Below, one piece after another: positions 1 through 8,700 of a DNA stretch of 44,610 bases (position 1 is the stretch's first letter; each line of letters begins with the position of its first letter). The translations under genes and the position numbers were made by a program. This DNA is from Chitinivibrionales bacterium (GTDB lineage Bacteria > Fibrobacterota > Chitinivibrionia > Chitinivibrionales > WJKA01), in contig WJLZ01000019.1 in the NCBI GenBank assembly GCA_014728215.1, positions 1-44,610 of the forward strand. The letters run 5' to 3'. Below the pieces are notes generated by a model, which was not told the DNA's origin, made no database searches, and was given only the letters and a program-made list of their open reading frames with translations.

Positions 1-802
1 CCTTTTTCCTGCAAATTTCTAAAATTTTATTTCTTTCATTATTAATCGGAGTTTTTGCAGATTCAGATTTCATCCTATTAATGAAGCTGTCGAACTTCTT
101 TTTCAATTCATTTATTTGCGGATATTTTGATCGTATTTCGTATTTACCCGGGTCCATAAATCTTTCAGTATCAAGAAAATCAGCATCTACCAGACAAGAA
201 AAAAGCATCCTTACCCATAAATGAAGGTGTTCTTTGGATTTTTGAAATTCTTCATTATTTTTCACATTTAAGGGTGACGATTTTGGCAGGCTTTTGCTCA
301 TGAAAACATTTGTTTCATCAATTTTCTCTAGAATTTCAATATCTCTCAAATCGAATAATCCATTCAATGGATCTTTATATATTCTATTTAACAAATCACC
401 ACCTGCATAATCTTGATCCCAATCAGGTAATCCGGCATGATGGCCCGCTACTATATAACCGATGATTCTTGCTAAAGCATCTGCTTTTAACTTTGGTAAT
501 CCACACTGTCCAAATTGTTTAAATGCAAGGACGGCCCCAGCTGTGCTATGGTTAGGCCTGTTTGAAAATCCTTCTATATGAGCATTCTCTTCGTACCCAG
601 ATGCTTTTTGTAAATAGTTTTGCCATTTTGGTAAAAATTTTCCTAAATCATGCCACAATCCAGCTATTTCAGCCCACTCTGAAGCATCAAAAAGCGATGC
701 AAATTCATTTGCTTTTTTGGCAGTCTTGTTCAAGTGTTCAAGCAAACTATGAAGCCTGTACGCACCTTCTTCATTTTTTGCAACATGGGCTATGTTTTCC
801 AT
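1..802 (-). CDS. cas3: CRISPR-associated Cas3, N-terminal HD nuclease domain (partial, runs off the left edge)
   Basis: The frame is open from an ATG at 802 to base 1, giving about 267 residues with no stop, so the C-terminal part (helicase, if this is a fused Cas3) lies outside the window. Cas3 is the nuclease that Cascade recruits to degrade target DNA in type I CRISPR-Cas systems. Visible HD-domain signatures are early histidines in LHSLLEHL (about residues 16-22), the WHDLGKF motif with His51-Asp52, a GHHAG motif with His121-His122, and the late SCLVDADFLDTE signature with Asp206 and Asp208. These are the metal-binding positions of the Cas3'' family. The start follows a GGAGG-like element in the minus-strand leader. 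A stand-alone Cas3'' cannot be excluded because the helicase part is not visible. A small ORF and a WYL regulator lie upstream on the same strand. Confidence 0.88.
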   Translation of the reverse strand, partial: MENIAHVAKNEEGAYRLHSLLEHLNKTAKKANEFASLFDASEWAEIAGLWHDLGKFLPKWQNYLQKASGYEENAHIEGFSNRPNHSTAGAVLAFKQFGQCGLPKLKADALARIIGYIVAGHHAGLPDWDQDYAGGDLLNRIYKDPLNGLFDLRDIEILEKIDETNVFMSKSLPKSSPLNVKNNEEFQKSKEHLHLWVRMLFSCLVDADFLDTERFMDPGKYEIRSKYPQINELKKKFDSFINRMKSESAKTPINNERNKILEICRKK

Positions 803-981
803 CCATCCTCCATTTATGGTTAATCCTTTATGCAACGGGACGATAGATTACAGGAATACCGGCCTGAATCTCATATCGAAATTCAAGCAAAGTACACCAC
901 TGAAACTGACATAAATCAAACAGGCGCTCAACCATACACATTCCTTTCAATACGGCAATTCTTCTGTAAATTTACATCTAA

Positions 982-1010
982 ATATATTTACTTACTAAAT
1001 GTTAATTCAA
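982..1010 (-). promoter_or_regulatory. possible sigma-70 promoter upstream of cas3
   Basis: On the minus strand TTGAAT (1005-1010) is followed after 17 bases by ATATAT (982-987). It lies in the AT-rich gap between the small ORF and cas3, about 180 bases upstream of the cas3 start. The -10 match is poor and AT-rich DNA gives many such matches, so this is weak. Confidence 0.22.
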
Positions 1011-1028
1011 CCTTTACTTGTCATATAT

Positions 1029-1289
1029 TTACATTCTTTTTTTTCCAATTGTTTTCTTCAATTCCCTGTCGATCATTTTCACCAGGGTATATTCGGCGTC
1101 GGCGAGGGCTTTCCGTTCTGCTTTGCATTCCTGTGCGGCGCTGTAAATATCATGCTGTTTTGCTTTGATTTCCCGTTGCTGTGCCTGTTCGATCCACAGT
1201 TTGCACTTGGCACTGAATTCGGAGCGTATTTTCAGCAAAATATCGTGAACATCGGAAAGCGGCATTGTTTTTGAGTATGTTGGGGGCAT
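1029..1289 (-). CDS. small hypothetical protein between a WYL regulator and cas3
   Basis: This 86-residue ORF is not recognised. It is rich in Lys, Glu, Ala and Gln and looks almost wholly alpha-helical, with a Cys-containing middle section (SAKCKLW, AQECKAERK) and a basic C-terminus (KKTIGKKRM). There is no signal peptide or membrane segment. No convincing Shine-Dalgarno precedes the ATG at 1289 or the second ATG at 1265, so the start is uncertain. It sits in the same orientation between the WYL gene and cas3, with gaps of about 230 bases on each side, so it may belong to the CRISPR-associated unit or be an independent small gene. It could also be a spurious ORF. The amino-acid composition is coherent, which favours a real protein. 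Confidence 0.42.
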   Translation of the reverse strand: MPPTYSKTMPLSDVHDILLKIRSEFSAKCKLWIEQAQQREIKAKQHDIYSAAQECKAERKALADAEYTLVKMIDRELKKTIGKKRM

Positions 1290-1297
1290 TTTTTTGA

Positions 1298-1345
1298 GTT
1301 GAACGTTGAAAGTTAAAGGTTAAGGTCAAAAGTCAAAGGTGATGC
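1298..1345. repeat. degenerate 7-base tandem repeat (GTTAAAG-like)
   Basis: Successive units read GTTGAAC, GTTGAAA, GTTAAAG, GTTAAGG, TCAAAA, GTCAAAG and GTGATGC, so about seven imperfect copies of a GTTAAAG-type heptamer lie head to tail. The block is just upstream of the small ORF at 1029-1289. Its role is unknown; slipped-strand repeat expansion or a protein-binding array are both possible. Confidence 0.6.
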
Positions 1346-1384
1346 ACTGAGCTTGCGCCGCGCTGAGCAATTCGAAGTGTGCCA

Positions 1385-1411
1385 GCCACACAACAGGAGT
1401 GGGCCACACAA
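1385..1411. repeat. short direct repeat GCCACACAA, 18-base period
   Basis: GCCACACAA occurs at 1385-1393 and again at 1403-1411, followed in both copies by a purine-rich stretch (CAGGAG and TAGAGG). It lies in the 236-base gap downstream of the WYL gene. It may be a binding site pair or chance. Confidence 0.3.
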
Positions 1412-1525
1412 TAGAGGACGAATGGGCGTCGCAAATGCTCTTCGTGCAATTTTTTCCTTCTCCCATCGTTGTCATCAATCCTTCTTACTCTTTTCTTTCA
1501 TAATATATCCCTCTCCACTCTCAAA

Positions 1526-2497
1526 TCATGAGAGCATGTAAAGGTTTTTCATTTTTTTAATAGTTTGAGCAATTTGTTGTCGCAAGGCAGGAGGATGGAG
1601 AACTTCGGCATGCTCCCCCCATTTGAGGATATCCATGACCAGTTCCTTGCTGTTCCCGTAGGGGATTGTGAGGATATAGTCGCCCTTTTTGGTATGTTCG
1701 CTTTTCTGCTGTGGGTGCCAGGTCTCCTGGGAGACTTCATGGGCGGCGATCCCGGTGAATTTTATACGGGCGATATGGTCTGTTGCGCCTGAAAAGATGC
1801 CGTATGCTGCGCCGAAATGGGAATCGAGCGTTGAACGGGGAATCTGCTTTGCTTTTTGGGGCAGCAGTGTTGCCTTTCGGATTCTGTTGAGCGAGAAGGT
1901 ACGGAGATCGTTGCGAAGATGACAGAAAGCATCGACATACCAGATGTCCCGGTAGAGGAGAAGGGTTTGAGGGGAAATGGTACGTGGTCCGTCAGGTGGC
2001 TTGCCCAGAGGATAATAATCGATAACCGCTTTTTTGCCGTGAAGAACGGCCTGGGCGATAGCGGTAAAGACCTCATTGTTTGCACTCCTCCCCCCTACGG
2101 TCAGGACTTTCAGTTTTTCATCCCAGGTTTGTGTCCCTATCCCCTGTGCAGCGCAGAGGGATTCTATTTTCGGTGTAATCGATGCAGTCAGATTGTCAAG
2201 AAGGCCGTACTGAAGGCTTTCGGCTGTTTTCTGAAGAACCAAAAGCGCGCTGAGTTCCGAAGCGGTAAACCAGAGGCCCGGGAGTTCCCAGGATGATTGG
2301 TCTGGTGCATAACGATACCCTTTATACTGGTTGTCGTAAACAACCGGCGCTCCCAGTGTGTCCCGTAAAAAGGCCAGTAATCGATAAAACGTTGCCGGCG
2401 AACACTCAAGCTCATCACGCAACGCGTTCATCGGTGCAGGATATCGCCTTTTCCGGAGTGACCGGTGCAGGGCTGTTACCTTTTCCCAGTTTGCCAT
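1526..2497 (-). CDS. WYL-domain transcriptional regulator
   Basis: The product is a 323-residue regulator. Residues 1-60 form a helix-turn-helix of the YafY/DeoR type (CSPATFYRLLAFLRD, then a YKGYRYAP wing). A WYL domain follows at about residues 155-215, containing AVIDYYPLG and the signature DIWYVDAF (Trp186-Tyr187-Val188 replacing the family WYL triplet). A C-terminal extension at about 230-315 follows. WYL proteins bind nucleic-acid-type ligands through an Sm-like fold and often control CRISPR-Cas and other defence genes. The start at 2497 was chosen because GAGGGAGAAATCAACA precedes that ATG; an upstream in-frame ATG at 2569 would add 24 residues of unrelated character. It is co-directional with the small ORF and cas3 further left, which suggests that it regulates that locus. 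Whether it represses or activates cannot be read from the sequence. Confidence 0.85.
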   Translation of the reverse strand: MANWEKVTALHRSLRKRRYPAPMNALRDELECSPATFYRLLAFLRDTLGAPVVYDNQYKGYRYAPDQSSWELPGLWFTASELSALLVLQKTAESLQYGLLDNLTASITPKIESLCAAQGIGTQTWDEKLKVLTVGGRSANNEVFTAIAQAVLHGKKAVIDYYPLGKPPDGPRTISPQTLLLYRDIWYVDAFCHLRNDLRTFSLNRIRKATLLPQKAKQIPRSTLDSHFGAAYGIFSGATDHIARIKFTGIAAHEVSQETWHPQQKSEHTKKGDYILTIPYGNSKELVMDILKWGEHAEVLHPPALRQQIAQTIKKMKNLYMLS

Positions 2498-2756
2498 TGT
2501 TGATTTCTCCCTCAATCTTGTCCAGAATAGAATGCCGATAACGCCGGTAATCGCCGATCGGAGAGACAAAAATATCCGAATTTCAGTGTTCTTCGGCCGG
2601 CTTAGTTGTCCTCCTCAAAATCATTTCCTTTACCGCTGCGGGTCAAGTATTTTTTTTCCTCGCGCGATAGTAAGTTTCAGATCCTCGAAATTGGTACTTT
2701 ATGTTTGGGTATGAGCGGTTAACAATAAGGACAGGCGTGCTCAAAGGGTTTTTGGT

Positions 2757-2774
2757 GGGGGAAAGCATTCCCCC
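2757..2774. repeat. perfect inverted repeat, GGGGGAA stem
   Basis: GGGGGAA-AGCA-TTCCCCC forms a 7-bp stem with a 4-base loop. It lies at the left side of the GC-rich block. There is no T-tract after it on either strand, so it is not a standard intrinsic terminator. Confidence 0.6.
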
Positions 2775-2829
2775 TGGTCTGAGCTCAACCTCCGCATACG
2801 CTACGGCTGATCTCTGACGCACCCCCTTC

Positions 2830-2846
2830 TGCGGGGACACCCCGCA
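2830..2846. repeat. perfect inverted repeat, TGCGGGG stem
   Basis: TGCGGGG-ACA-CCCCGCA forms a 7-bp GC-rich stem with a 3-base loop at the right side of the same GC-rich block. Neither side carries a T-run. Confidence 0.6.
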
Positions 2847-2892
2847 ACGCCCCGATATTGTGCCCCCCTATTCAAAAAACTTGATGTTGATT

Positions 2893-2959
2893 CTTACACA
2901 AAGGGAGTCATATGTAACACAAGCACCACAAAGGTTACATATAAATACCTGTGTGTAAG
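2893..2959. repeat. nested inverted repeat (possible structured RNA or protein site)
   Basis: Two pairs of arms are nested. The outer arms are CTTACACA (2893-2900) and TGTGTAAG (2952-2959); the inner arms are ATATGTAAC (2910-2918) and GTTACATAT (2934-2942). The 15-base inner loop is A/C-rich (ACAAGCACCACAAAG). The arrangement would fold into one long interrupted hairpin as RNA or as extruded DNA. Function unknown. Confidence 0.55.
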
Positions 2960-3109
2960 CCAATTTCAGATGTTGAAAGAAGATAATTTCGCCGTTAAAA
3001 CCACATAACCGATTGATTTTAATTCTACAGACATACCGGCTCTAAGAGCCTGTAAACCCCATCTCAACTGCAATTATAAAAAAACTCAATGCTTACCACT
3101 CAGCCCACG

Positions 3110-3130
3110 CATGCCGGCATTACCGGCATG
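3110..3130. repeat. perfect inverted repeat, CATGCCGG stem
   Basis: CATGCCGG-CATTA-CCGGCATG forms an 8-bp stem with a 5-base loop. It resembles small dispersed palindromic repeats, but only one copy was noticed in this window. Confidence 0.55.
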
Positions 3131-3161
3131 AATATAATAAGCATTTTCCAAGTGGGTTTTT

Positions 3162-3183
3162 AAAGGGGATGGAGATCCCCTTT
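3162..3183. repeat. perfect inverted repeat, AAAGGGGAT stem
   Basis: AAAGGGGAT-GGAG-ATCCCCTTT forms a 9-bp stem with a 4-base loop. A T-run (GGGTTTTT) precedes it on the plus strand, but none follows, so a terminator role is doubtful. Confidence 0.55.
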
Positions 3184-3618
3184 CCTGATCATACATCCCT
3201 CCCCTTTCCAAATGCATTCATTTCAATTTAACTCCTAATCCTTATTTTACCCCCATTCCCCTACCGATGTTTTCACTCCTTCACCATCACGGGCAACAGA
3301 AGGGTTTAAGAATTTTCTTTCAATGCCGGTGTTTTTCATTTTTCCCTCTCATAAGCCTGCATATTCATAGTTTTTTTAAGATAAATTACACTGATGAATG
3401 GAATATTTTATATCATTTTACATCAAATAGCGTGCCAACCGTTCATTTGAATTGAATGGCCAAATTAATGAAGGCATTTTCGGCAATTTTTTGTTATCTT
3501 TATAAGATAGGCGAATAAAAGAACTTAGAGCATGTATCTATTTCTCTGCCCAGTGCCTTTCGGGGAAAGCTTTGGCTCACTGGTTAATCTCTGGACTTCT
3601 TGGAAAGGTTTTATAACA

Positions 3619-4947
3619 ATGATAAACCGAGGATGGCTTAGGGTAATTGTCGTTTCACTTTTCACCGCAATTTACAGTATTGCCGTTTCAAATACCTGCC
3701 CGTCATTCACAAAAAAAGATATCGCGGTACTCGGCAACCGCTCCGATGTGCCCGAAGGGTGGTTTATTTATGCCCCGGGAAACACTCACGGCATCTACAA
3801 ATCGCCACTCAGTCAATACGACCCCGCCCGGATCGATAACACCGGCAATGATGCCGTCAAGTGCCTGGATATCAGCCCCGATGGTGAATGGATCGTTTAC
3901 CTTCGAAGTGCATCAAACGGCGGTTTCATCTACATTATGAAACCTGATGGAAGTCAACGGACAACAGTCCCGGTCCGGGGAGTCGGTAATGGATTTCCCC
4001 GGGGCACCGGTTTTTATCACAACAGCCCTAAGGGCACAGAGATACTCTACAGCGCGAGCTGGCAGGTCCTCAGGGCCGTTGAAGTCGACCTGAGTTCCTC
4101 TCCTCCCCAATTCGGCGACCATCGAACAGTCATTGATTTCTCTGATGACCAGGGGAGTCCTCAATTTCACACCTATGGCTGGCAAGAAACGATCAGAGTT
4201 AACGGAAGTCATTTTTTCTCTCAACTGGTAACGAGCGGCGAGGTATATAAACTTGTTTTTGTTACCATTCCCAACAACGGACAGGGTATTGCGACCATGG
4301 ATAACGCCTGGCGGTTTACCGATATGCCCGACACATCCATTTACGGATGCGGCATCGCCCTGTCCTTTGAAGGCGACCGGGCGTTGTGGAATCCCGGAAG
4401 CCAGGGAGACAGAAACTGCGTTCCCAACCGGGAAAGCGGTATGGACCACAAAGGCTTTGTGGTCGCTCCCTTTATGGAAAAAGACGATCCCCAGGTGGGA
4501 ATACATGAGATTATCGATGAGCACGCGATCAGTGTCAACTGGGCGCCTCCCCAGTACCGTTACGGCTCACCCAGTCAGGTAGATTTCACCGGCTGGTCTT
4601 TTACGAACAACGGACGGTATGTTTCCGGTATATTATGGGGAGAACAGACCAACGATCGAGGGGTCTGGCTCGTCGATTGGGGTTCAAATACCTGGACACA
4701 CCTCACCGGTAATATGAATGTTGAATGCGCGGCAGTTCATTTCGGGCAATCACAACCCTATAGTGTAAAAAACCCTTTGCGATTCAATCCCTTACGCACG
4801 GCTGGAGAATATAACCGTACCACGCTCTATACAATTAGCGGAAGACGGATTCGAAAAAGCTCGTTGACACAAAAGTCAATTGCCGGGCCGGGTGTCTATA
4901 TTATCCGAAATAAAAATTATAACACCAAAGCGGTGTATGTGCGGTAG
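3619..4947 (+). CDS. exported beta-propeller-like protein with C-terminal sorting domain
   Basis: The product is a 442-residue secreted protein. A signal peptide occupies the first ~24 residues (basic MINRGWLR, then a hydrophobic core). TolB/WD40-like propeller motifs follow, for example CLDISPDGEWIVYLRS and a WSFTNNGRYVSG strand pair, which suggests a ligand-binding or scaffolding propeller. The last ~60 residues (FNPLRTAG, LYTISGRRI, GPGVYIIR, KAVYVR) match the style of type IX secretion C-terminal sorting domains, so surface anchoring or release is likely. The start at 3619 was chosen because it begins the signal peptide and follows GGAAAGG; the longer frame from 3532 adds residues that do not look like a leader. 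The enzymatic role, if any, is unknown. The following lipoprotein gene lies 79 bases downstream on the same strand. Confidence 0.78.
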   Translation: MINRGWLRVIVVSLFTAIYSIAVSNTCPSFTKKDIAVLGNRSDVPEGWFIYAPGNTHGIYKSPLSQYDPARIDNTGNDAVKCLDISPDGEWIVYLRSASNGGFIYIMKPDGSQRTTVPVRGVGNGFPRGTGFYHNSPKGTEILYSASWQVLRAVEVDLSSSPPQFGDHRTVIDFSDDQGSPQFHTYGWQETIRVNGSHFFSQLVTSGEVYKLVFVTIPNNGQGIATMDNAWRFTDMPDTSIYGCGIALSFEGDRALWNPGSQGDRNCVPNRESGMDHKGFVVAPFMEKDDPQVGIHEIIDEHAISVNWAPPQYRYGSPSQVDFTGWSFTNNGRYVSGILWGEQTNDRGVWLVDWGSNTWTHLTGNMNVECAAVHFGQSQPYSVKNPLRFNPLRTAGEYNRTTLYTISGRRIRKSSLTQKSIAGPGVYIIRNKNYNTKAVYVR

Positions 4948-5026
4948 GGTGAAAGCGATATACCGGGCTTTTCGAAGTGTTGAGCGGTGAAGGTTTAAAC
5001 TCGGAGATTAAAAGGCAGAACTCAGG

Positions 5027-5761
5027 ATGAACAATAATTACCGGATGGCACTCCTTCTTATGTGCCTGCTACTCTTTGGCTCCTGCATGAATTCTACGCA
5101 AACCCAAGGCGGGATAAGTGGAACTGTCAGTGATGCCGAAACCGGGGAGGGTATTCCTGAGGTGACGGTGAGCCTTCAACCGGGCGGTATCAGCACCACA
5201 ACCGATCGAGACGGCATATACACCATTGCAGGCCTATCTTATGGGGAGTATATCGTCTCATTTGCCGCATCGTGGTTTACGGACACAACTCTGCCTGAAA
5301 TGAATATTGAAGGCAACGACAGGATAATCGATTGTGCGCTCCATTCGATTTGTCCGGTCTATCCCCCGCGGGAAGCGGTGGATGAGTATGATCCCCGGTA
5401 CCGGGTGATCAGTCCGGAGGGCAGAGAGATTTTTTATACCGGCGATAAATGCTCTGTTCTGGTTACCTCGGAACCTCAGGGCAACGCCTATGTGGAAATA
5501 AGTGTCGACACCGGGCGTTCCTTTTATCCTCTTCCAGGCCGGATCGCCAGTTTCAATCCGAGCAAAGAGTCTTTACATACCTTTATTATTCCCGAAGAAT
5601 TCGAGAAGGTCGGGCCGGATACATGGAACAGTGAAACACAGAGTTTTGATACCATAAAAGTTTCTCTGGTATCTGATTTCTGTCTGATCCGCCTTATCGA
5701 TTACAGCAAAAAGCAGTATTACGACCTTTCCAACTGCTATTTTTCCATTCGCAAGCGTTAA
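5027..5761 (+). CDS. lipoprotein with carboxypeptidase-regulatory-like domain
   Basis: The product has 244 residues. The N-terminus MNNNYRMALLLMC...LLFGSC is a lipoprotein signal with lipidated Cys at residue 20. Residues ~28-95 form a CarboxypepD_reg-like beta-sandwich (GGISGTVSDAETGEGIPEV, TTTDRDGIYTIAGLSYGEY), a fold common in surface and TonB-linked proteins of the FCB group. The remainder, including a YRVISPEGREIFYTGD stretch, resembles an Ig-like surface domain similar in style to the GGEVW domain of the neighbouring 1145-residue esterase. An AAAGG lies about 11 bases before the ATG. It converges with the esterase gene, 12 bases separating the two stops. A cell-surface carbohydrate-related role is inferred from context only. 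Confidence 0.72.
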   Translation: MNNNYRMALLLMCLLLFGSCMNSTQTQGGISGTVSDAETGEGIPEVTVSLQPGGISTTTDRDGIYTIAGLSYGEYIVSFAASWFTDTTLPEMNIEGNDRIIDCALHSICPVYPPREAVDEYDPRYRVISPEGREIFYTGDKCSVLVTSEPQGNAYVEISVDTGRSFYPLPGRIASFNPSKESLHTFIIPEEFEKVGPDTWNSETQSFDTIKVSLVSDFCLIRLIDYSKKQYYDLSNCYFSIRKR

Positions 5762-5773
5762 GATCCGGGGCCT

Positions 5774-8700
5774 TTACCGGGCCACCATACACCGGCGTAT
5801 CATTACCCGATTATCGATTTCCAGACGGAAAAAATACATGGTTGATGCACAGGCCTGCCGCGAGTCATCGACAACATTCCATTGAATGAGTTGTATACCT
5901 TTTCGTGCTTTCCCCTGTGCCGGAGTGGCAATCAACCGGCCCCTGGCGTCGTAGACATCGAGCCGCATATTGTGGCCCTCGAGCATTGCGGGAATACCGA
6001 TCTCCAGCGTTGCTGTCGTTGTGACCGGATTAGGGTACGCCCGAAGCAGCGGTTTGCTGAGTGTTTCCCTGCCGGGAGTCGGGGTTACCGCTACCGGTGC
6101 GCAGGGATCAAGAACAATTGAGTCGGGATAATAGAAAATATTCGTATCGACAATCGCATAGGCGCCATAGTGACGAGTGGTATAATACATCGTACTGTCG
6201 ATCGAATCGATTGCCGGCTTATACATCCGTTTCAGCGTACAATCGGATGTATTGAAATGTCCGAACGCCTTCTCCAGCGTAAACCCCTGTGCTGTCGGCA
6301 GGTCGATACGGGTATAATAGCGGCCGATTGTGCCGGGGTGGTCGATGTAAAAAGCGCAATAGCTTTTCGGCTGGATCGGCAAGGATGCCGTTTCGAGGAA
6401 CGCAAAGGCAAAGAGCTTGCCTGCCAGCAGATCGGATTGAACAGTCAACGTGATCGTTAATCCATCAGGATCGCTGAAATGAAGAGTGCTGTTGGACGGA
6501 ACGATTACAAAAACCGTGTCTCCCGGCTGCACGACCCTGTTGTTGCCGATGATTTTCCAGCTCTGTTTTGTTGTATCGGCCGAGCCTTCTTTTGCAAAGA
6601 ATGTCAACGCCTGACTCCCGGCTTCGGCAATCGCCAGCGGCATGGATACTTCCTCGCCATCAAGAAGCCACCCGGTGAGTGGATCGGAGCTTGAAGCGTA
6701 ATCACGCACCCTGACATTGAAATTAAGCGTGGTATCGCGGGAAAGTTCAAGTGTCCCGCTGTTGAGTTCCGGTGGATAGATCAAAGCGATATCATCCACA
6801 TTATTCACCATCACATACAACGCTTCTTCGGCGGCAATATCCGAGGTGGTGTTATCCTTTGAACGGATACGAATCGAATACACATCTTTGAACTCATAGT
6901 CCAATGAAGCCGCGAGGTATAAACTCGTCTCCCGGATAGTGAAACGTTCGTTGTCGTCGAAGCCGTCACCATCAACCAGCGTATAGGTATAGGCATCCCC
7001 CTCCTGCCCATTTGTAGCGAGTCGTCCGATAAGACTTCCCGGAGAAAGATTTTCGTCAACGGTATAATTCGAAAGGGTAATAGTGCTCGAAGACCGCGGT
7101 TGATCGGCGATCGTAAATACTGTTTTACTCTGCCCCTGCGGTGAACCGCCGGAAGCATCACTTATTCTCACCAGGCAGTGTGATGACGCTGACGATGATG
7201 GGGTCCAGGGGTATATCCCTGTGTTTGATTTACTCGAGGAGAGTACCGACCATGTCGTCCCATTGTTGGTAGACACTTCGATTTTCACCTCTCCCACAGC
7301 GCCCCAGGAAGTCCATGCGATTTCATGCGCTTTCCCTTGTGTCCAGACCTCTCCCCCGCGGGGCGAGGTTACCCTGATCATTGAGGGGTTTTCGATGTGT
7401 ACAGGACCGGTCGTTGGTTCAAGCGGCAACTCGAGTGGAGAATTATCCCGCACCGGCCGCCTGTTGTCGGGGTATCGTCCGTACAGATACCGCACGGTAC
7501 CGGCTCCCATAACCGGGCCCGAAAGCGTCAGTCGTAGTGTGGAAGCATCGTGCCTGATCGCGGAGAGAACCGCCACAGGATGCCCGTCATCGAAAACCTC
7601 AAACCCTGTTATGCCGTTTGACGGGCTGAAATCGGAGCCTCCCCGGTGGGTTAGTGCGATATCGATTGTCCGGCGGTTATCCGAAAATTTTGCCGATGCG
7701 ATTTCCGGCCCCCGGTAAAAGGACGCATCGCCGTAGTAATATTTCACCGCGTTGCCGATCCGCTTCCCTACCGCATCGTATGTCTCAGTATCAAAGTGCC
7801 AGTCATTTCCCTCTTTGAGAGGAAAATCGGCGGTGACCGCGGCCAGAAAAATATCCTCCCCGTTATCACTATCATGCTGCGCTTTTCGAATGCCGGCAAT
7901 CGATGAATCCGAGGCATGCTGCCCTGAACCAACCCCGAGCTGACAGAGAAAGAAAGGTATACCGGCATGCAGATCGGTGCGGTAATTCGCTATGAGCGTT
8001 TGAAGGTCCTCCTGGTATTCGGTTCCCGAAAGCCGGCGTTCAGCATCGGTTTCACCCTGCCACCAGACGATAAGCTCCACCCCGCTTGCGTTGTTCGCGT
8101 TGTAAAGTGAATTGCCGTACAGAGTTGTGATATCATCGGGATCCGATGCATTCCGTTTGACCCAGTAATCTCTGGTAACATCAACATAATACCGTTCCCA
8201 GTTGAGATCGAATCTGACCGTGTCGGGTGGATACTGATGAAGGGGTGATGAGCCTTTTGATGCCGGAACAAATCCGACTGGAATATCGTATTCTTCACAG
8301 AGTACATTGGCAAGTGAAGGAACAAGGCTCGCCCCCTGTCCTTCGGCAACCCAGAATATGTCGACCTCTTCAAGCCAGACCCCACCATGCTCGTAGGGGT
8401 CTTCCAGATGCTCCCAGTCATCTTCGTTACTCCAGCACGCGGCAAGGTCATTCGCAGTCGTAAAGGGAGGGTCGCCTGCGCCGATCATATTGGACTGGCC
8501 GATACAGAGCACATTGATTCCTACCCCCCACTTATTTGTATCCTTATCTTCGGCGAGGATATCACCGGAAGAACTTCGTGACCGGACCTGTATATTATAC
8601 CATCCCCCTTGCGGTACGGTGAGTGTTCCTGAAAATTCTCCCCCGGAAAGGCTGGAGGTGAGCGTGGTCCAGTCGACAACAGCGGTGTTGGTGCCATGGT

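Larger units (their letters stand above)
2498..3618. other. 1.1-kb gene-free region rich in inverted repeats
   Basis: No ORF here has a ribosome-binding site, a recognisable domain or believable composition. The stretch contains a GC-rich block at about 2740-2870 inside otherwise AT-rich DNA and five inverted repeats, listed separately. It must hold the promoter of the WYL gene (leftward) and of the beta-propeller gene (rightward), but no clear sigma-70 box was found. It may be a decayed mobile or repeat element at the edge of the CRISPR-Cas locus. Confidence 0.55.

Noticed and set aside
1-1028. CRISPR array near cas3
   Set aside because: No regularly spaced 25-40 base repeats were found in 803-1028 or elsewhere; the array, if present, is left of the window.
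2643-2840. 65-residue minus-strand ORF over the GC-rich block
   Set aside because: It is made of palindromic GC-rich DNA, has no Shine-Dalgarno, and its translation has no protein-like pattern.
2893-2959. Integron attC site
   Set aside because: The nested arms resemble attC symmetry, but the inner arm reads ATGTAAC where attC needs RYYYAAC, and there is no integron integrase or cassette array nearby.
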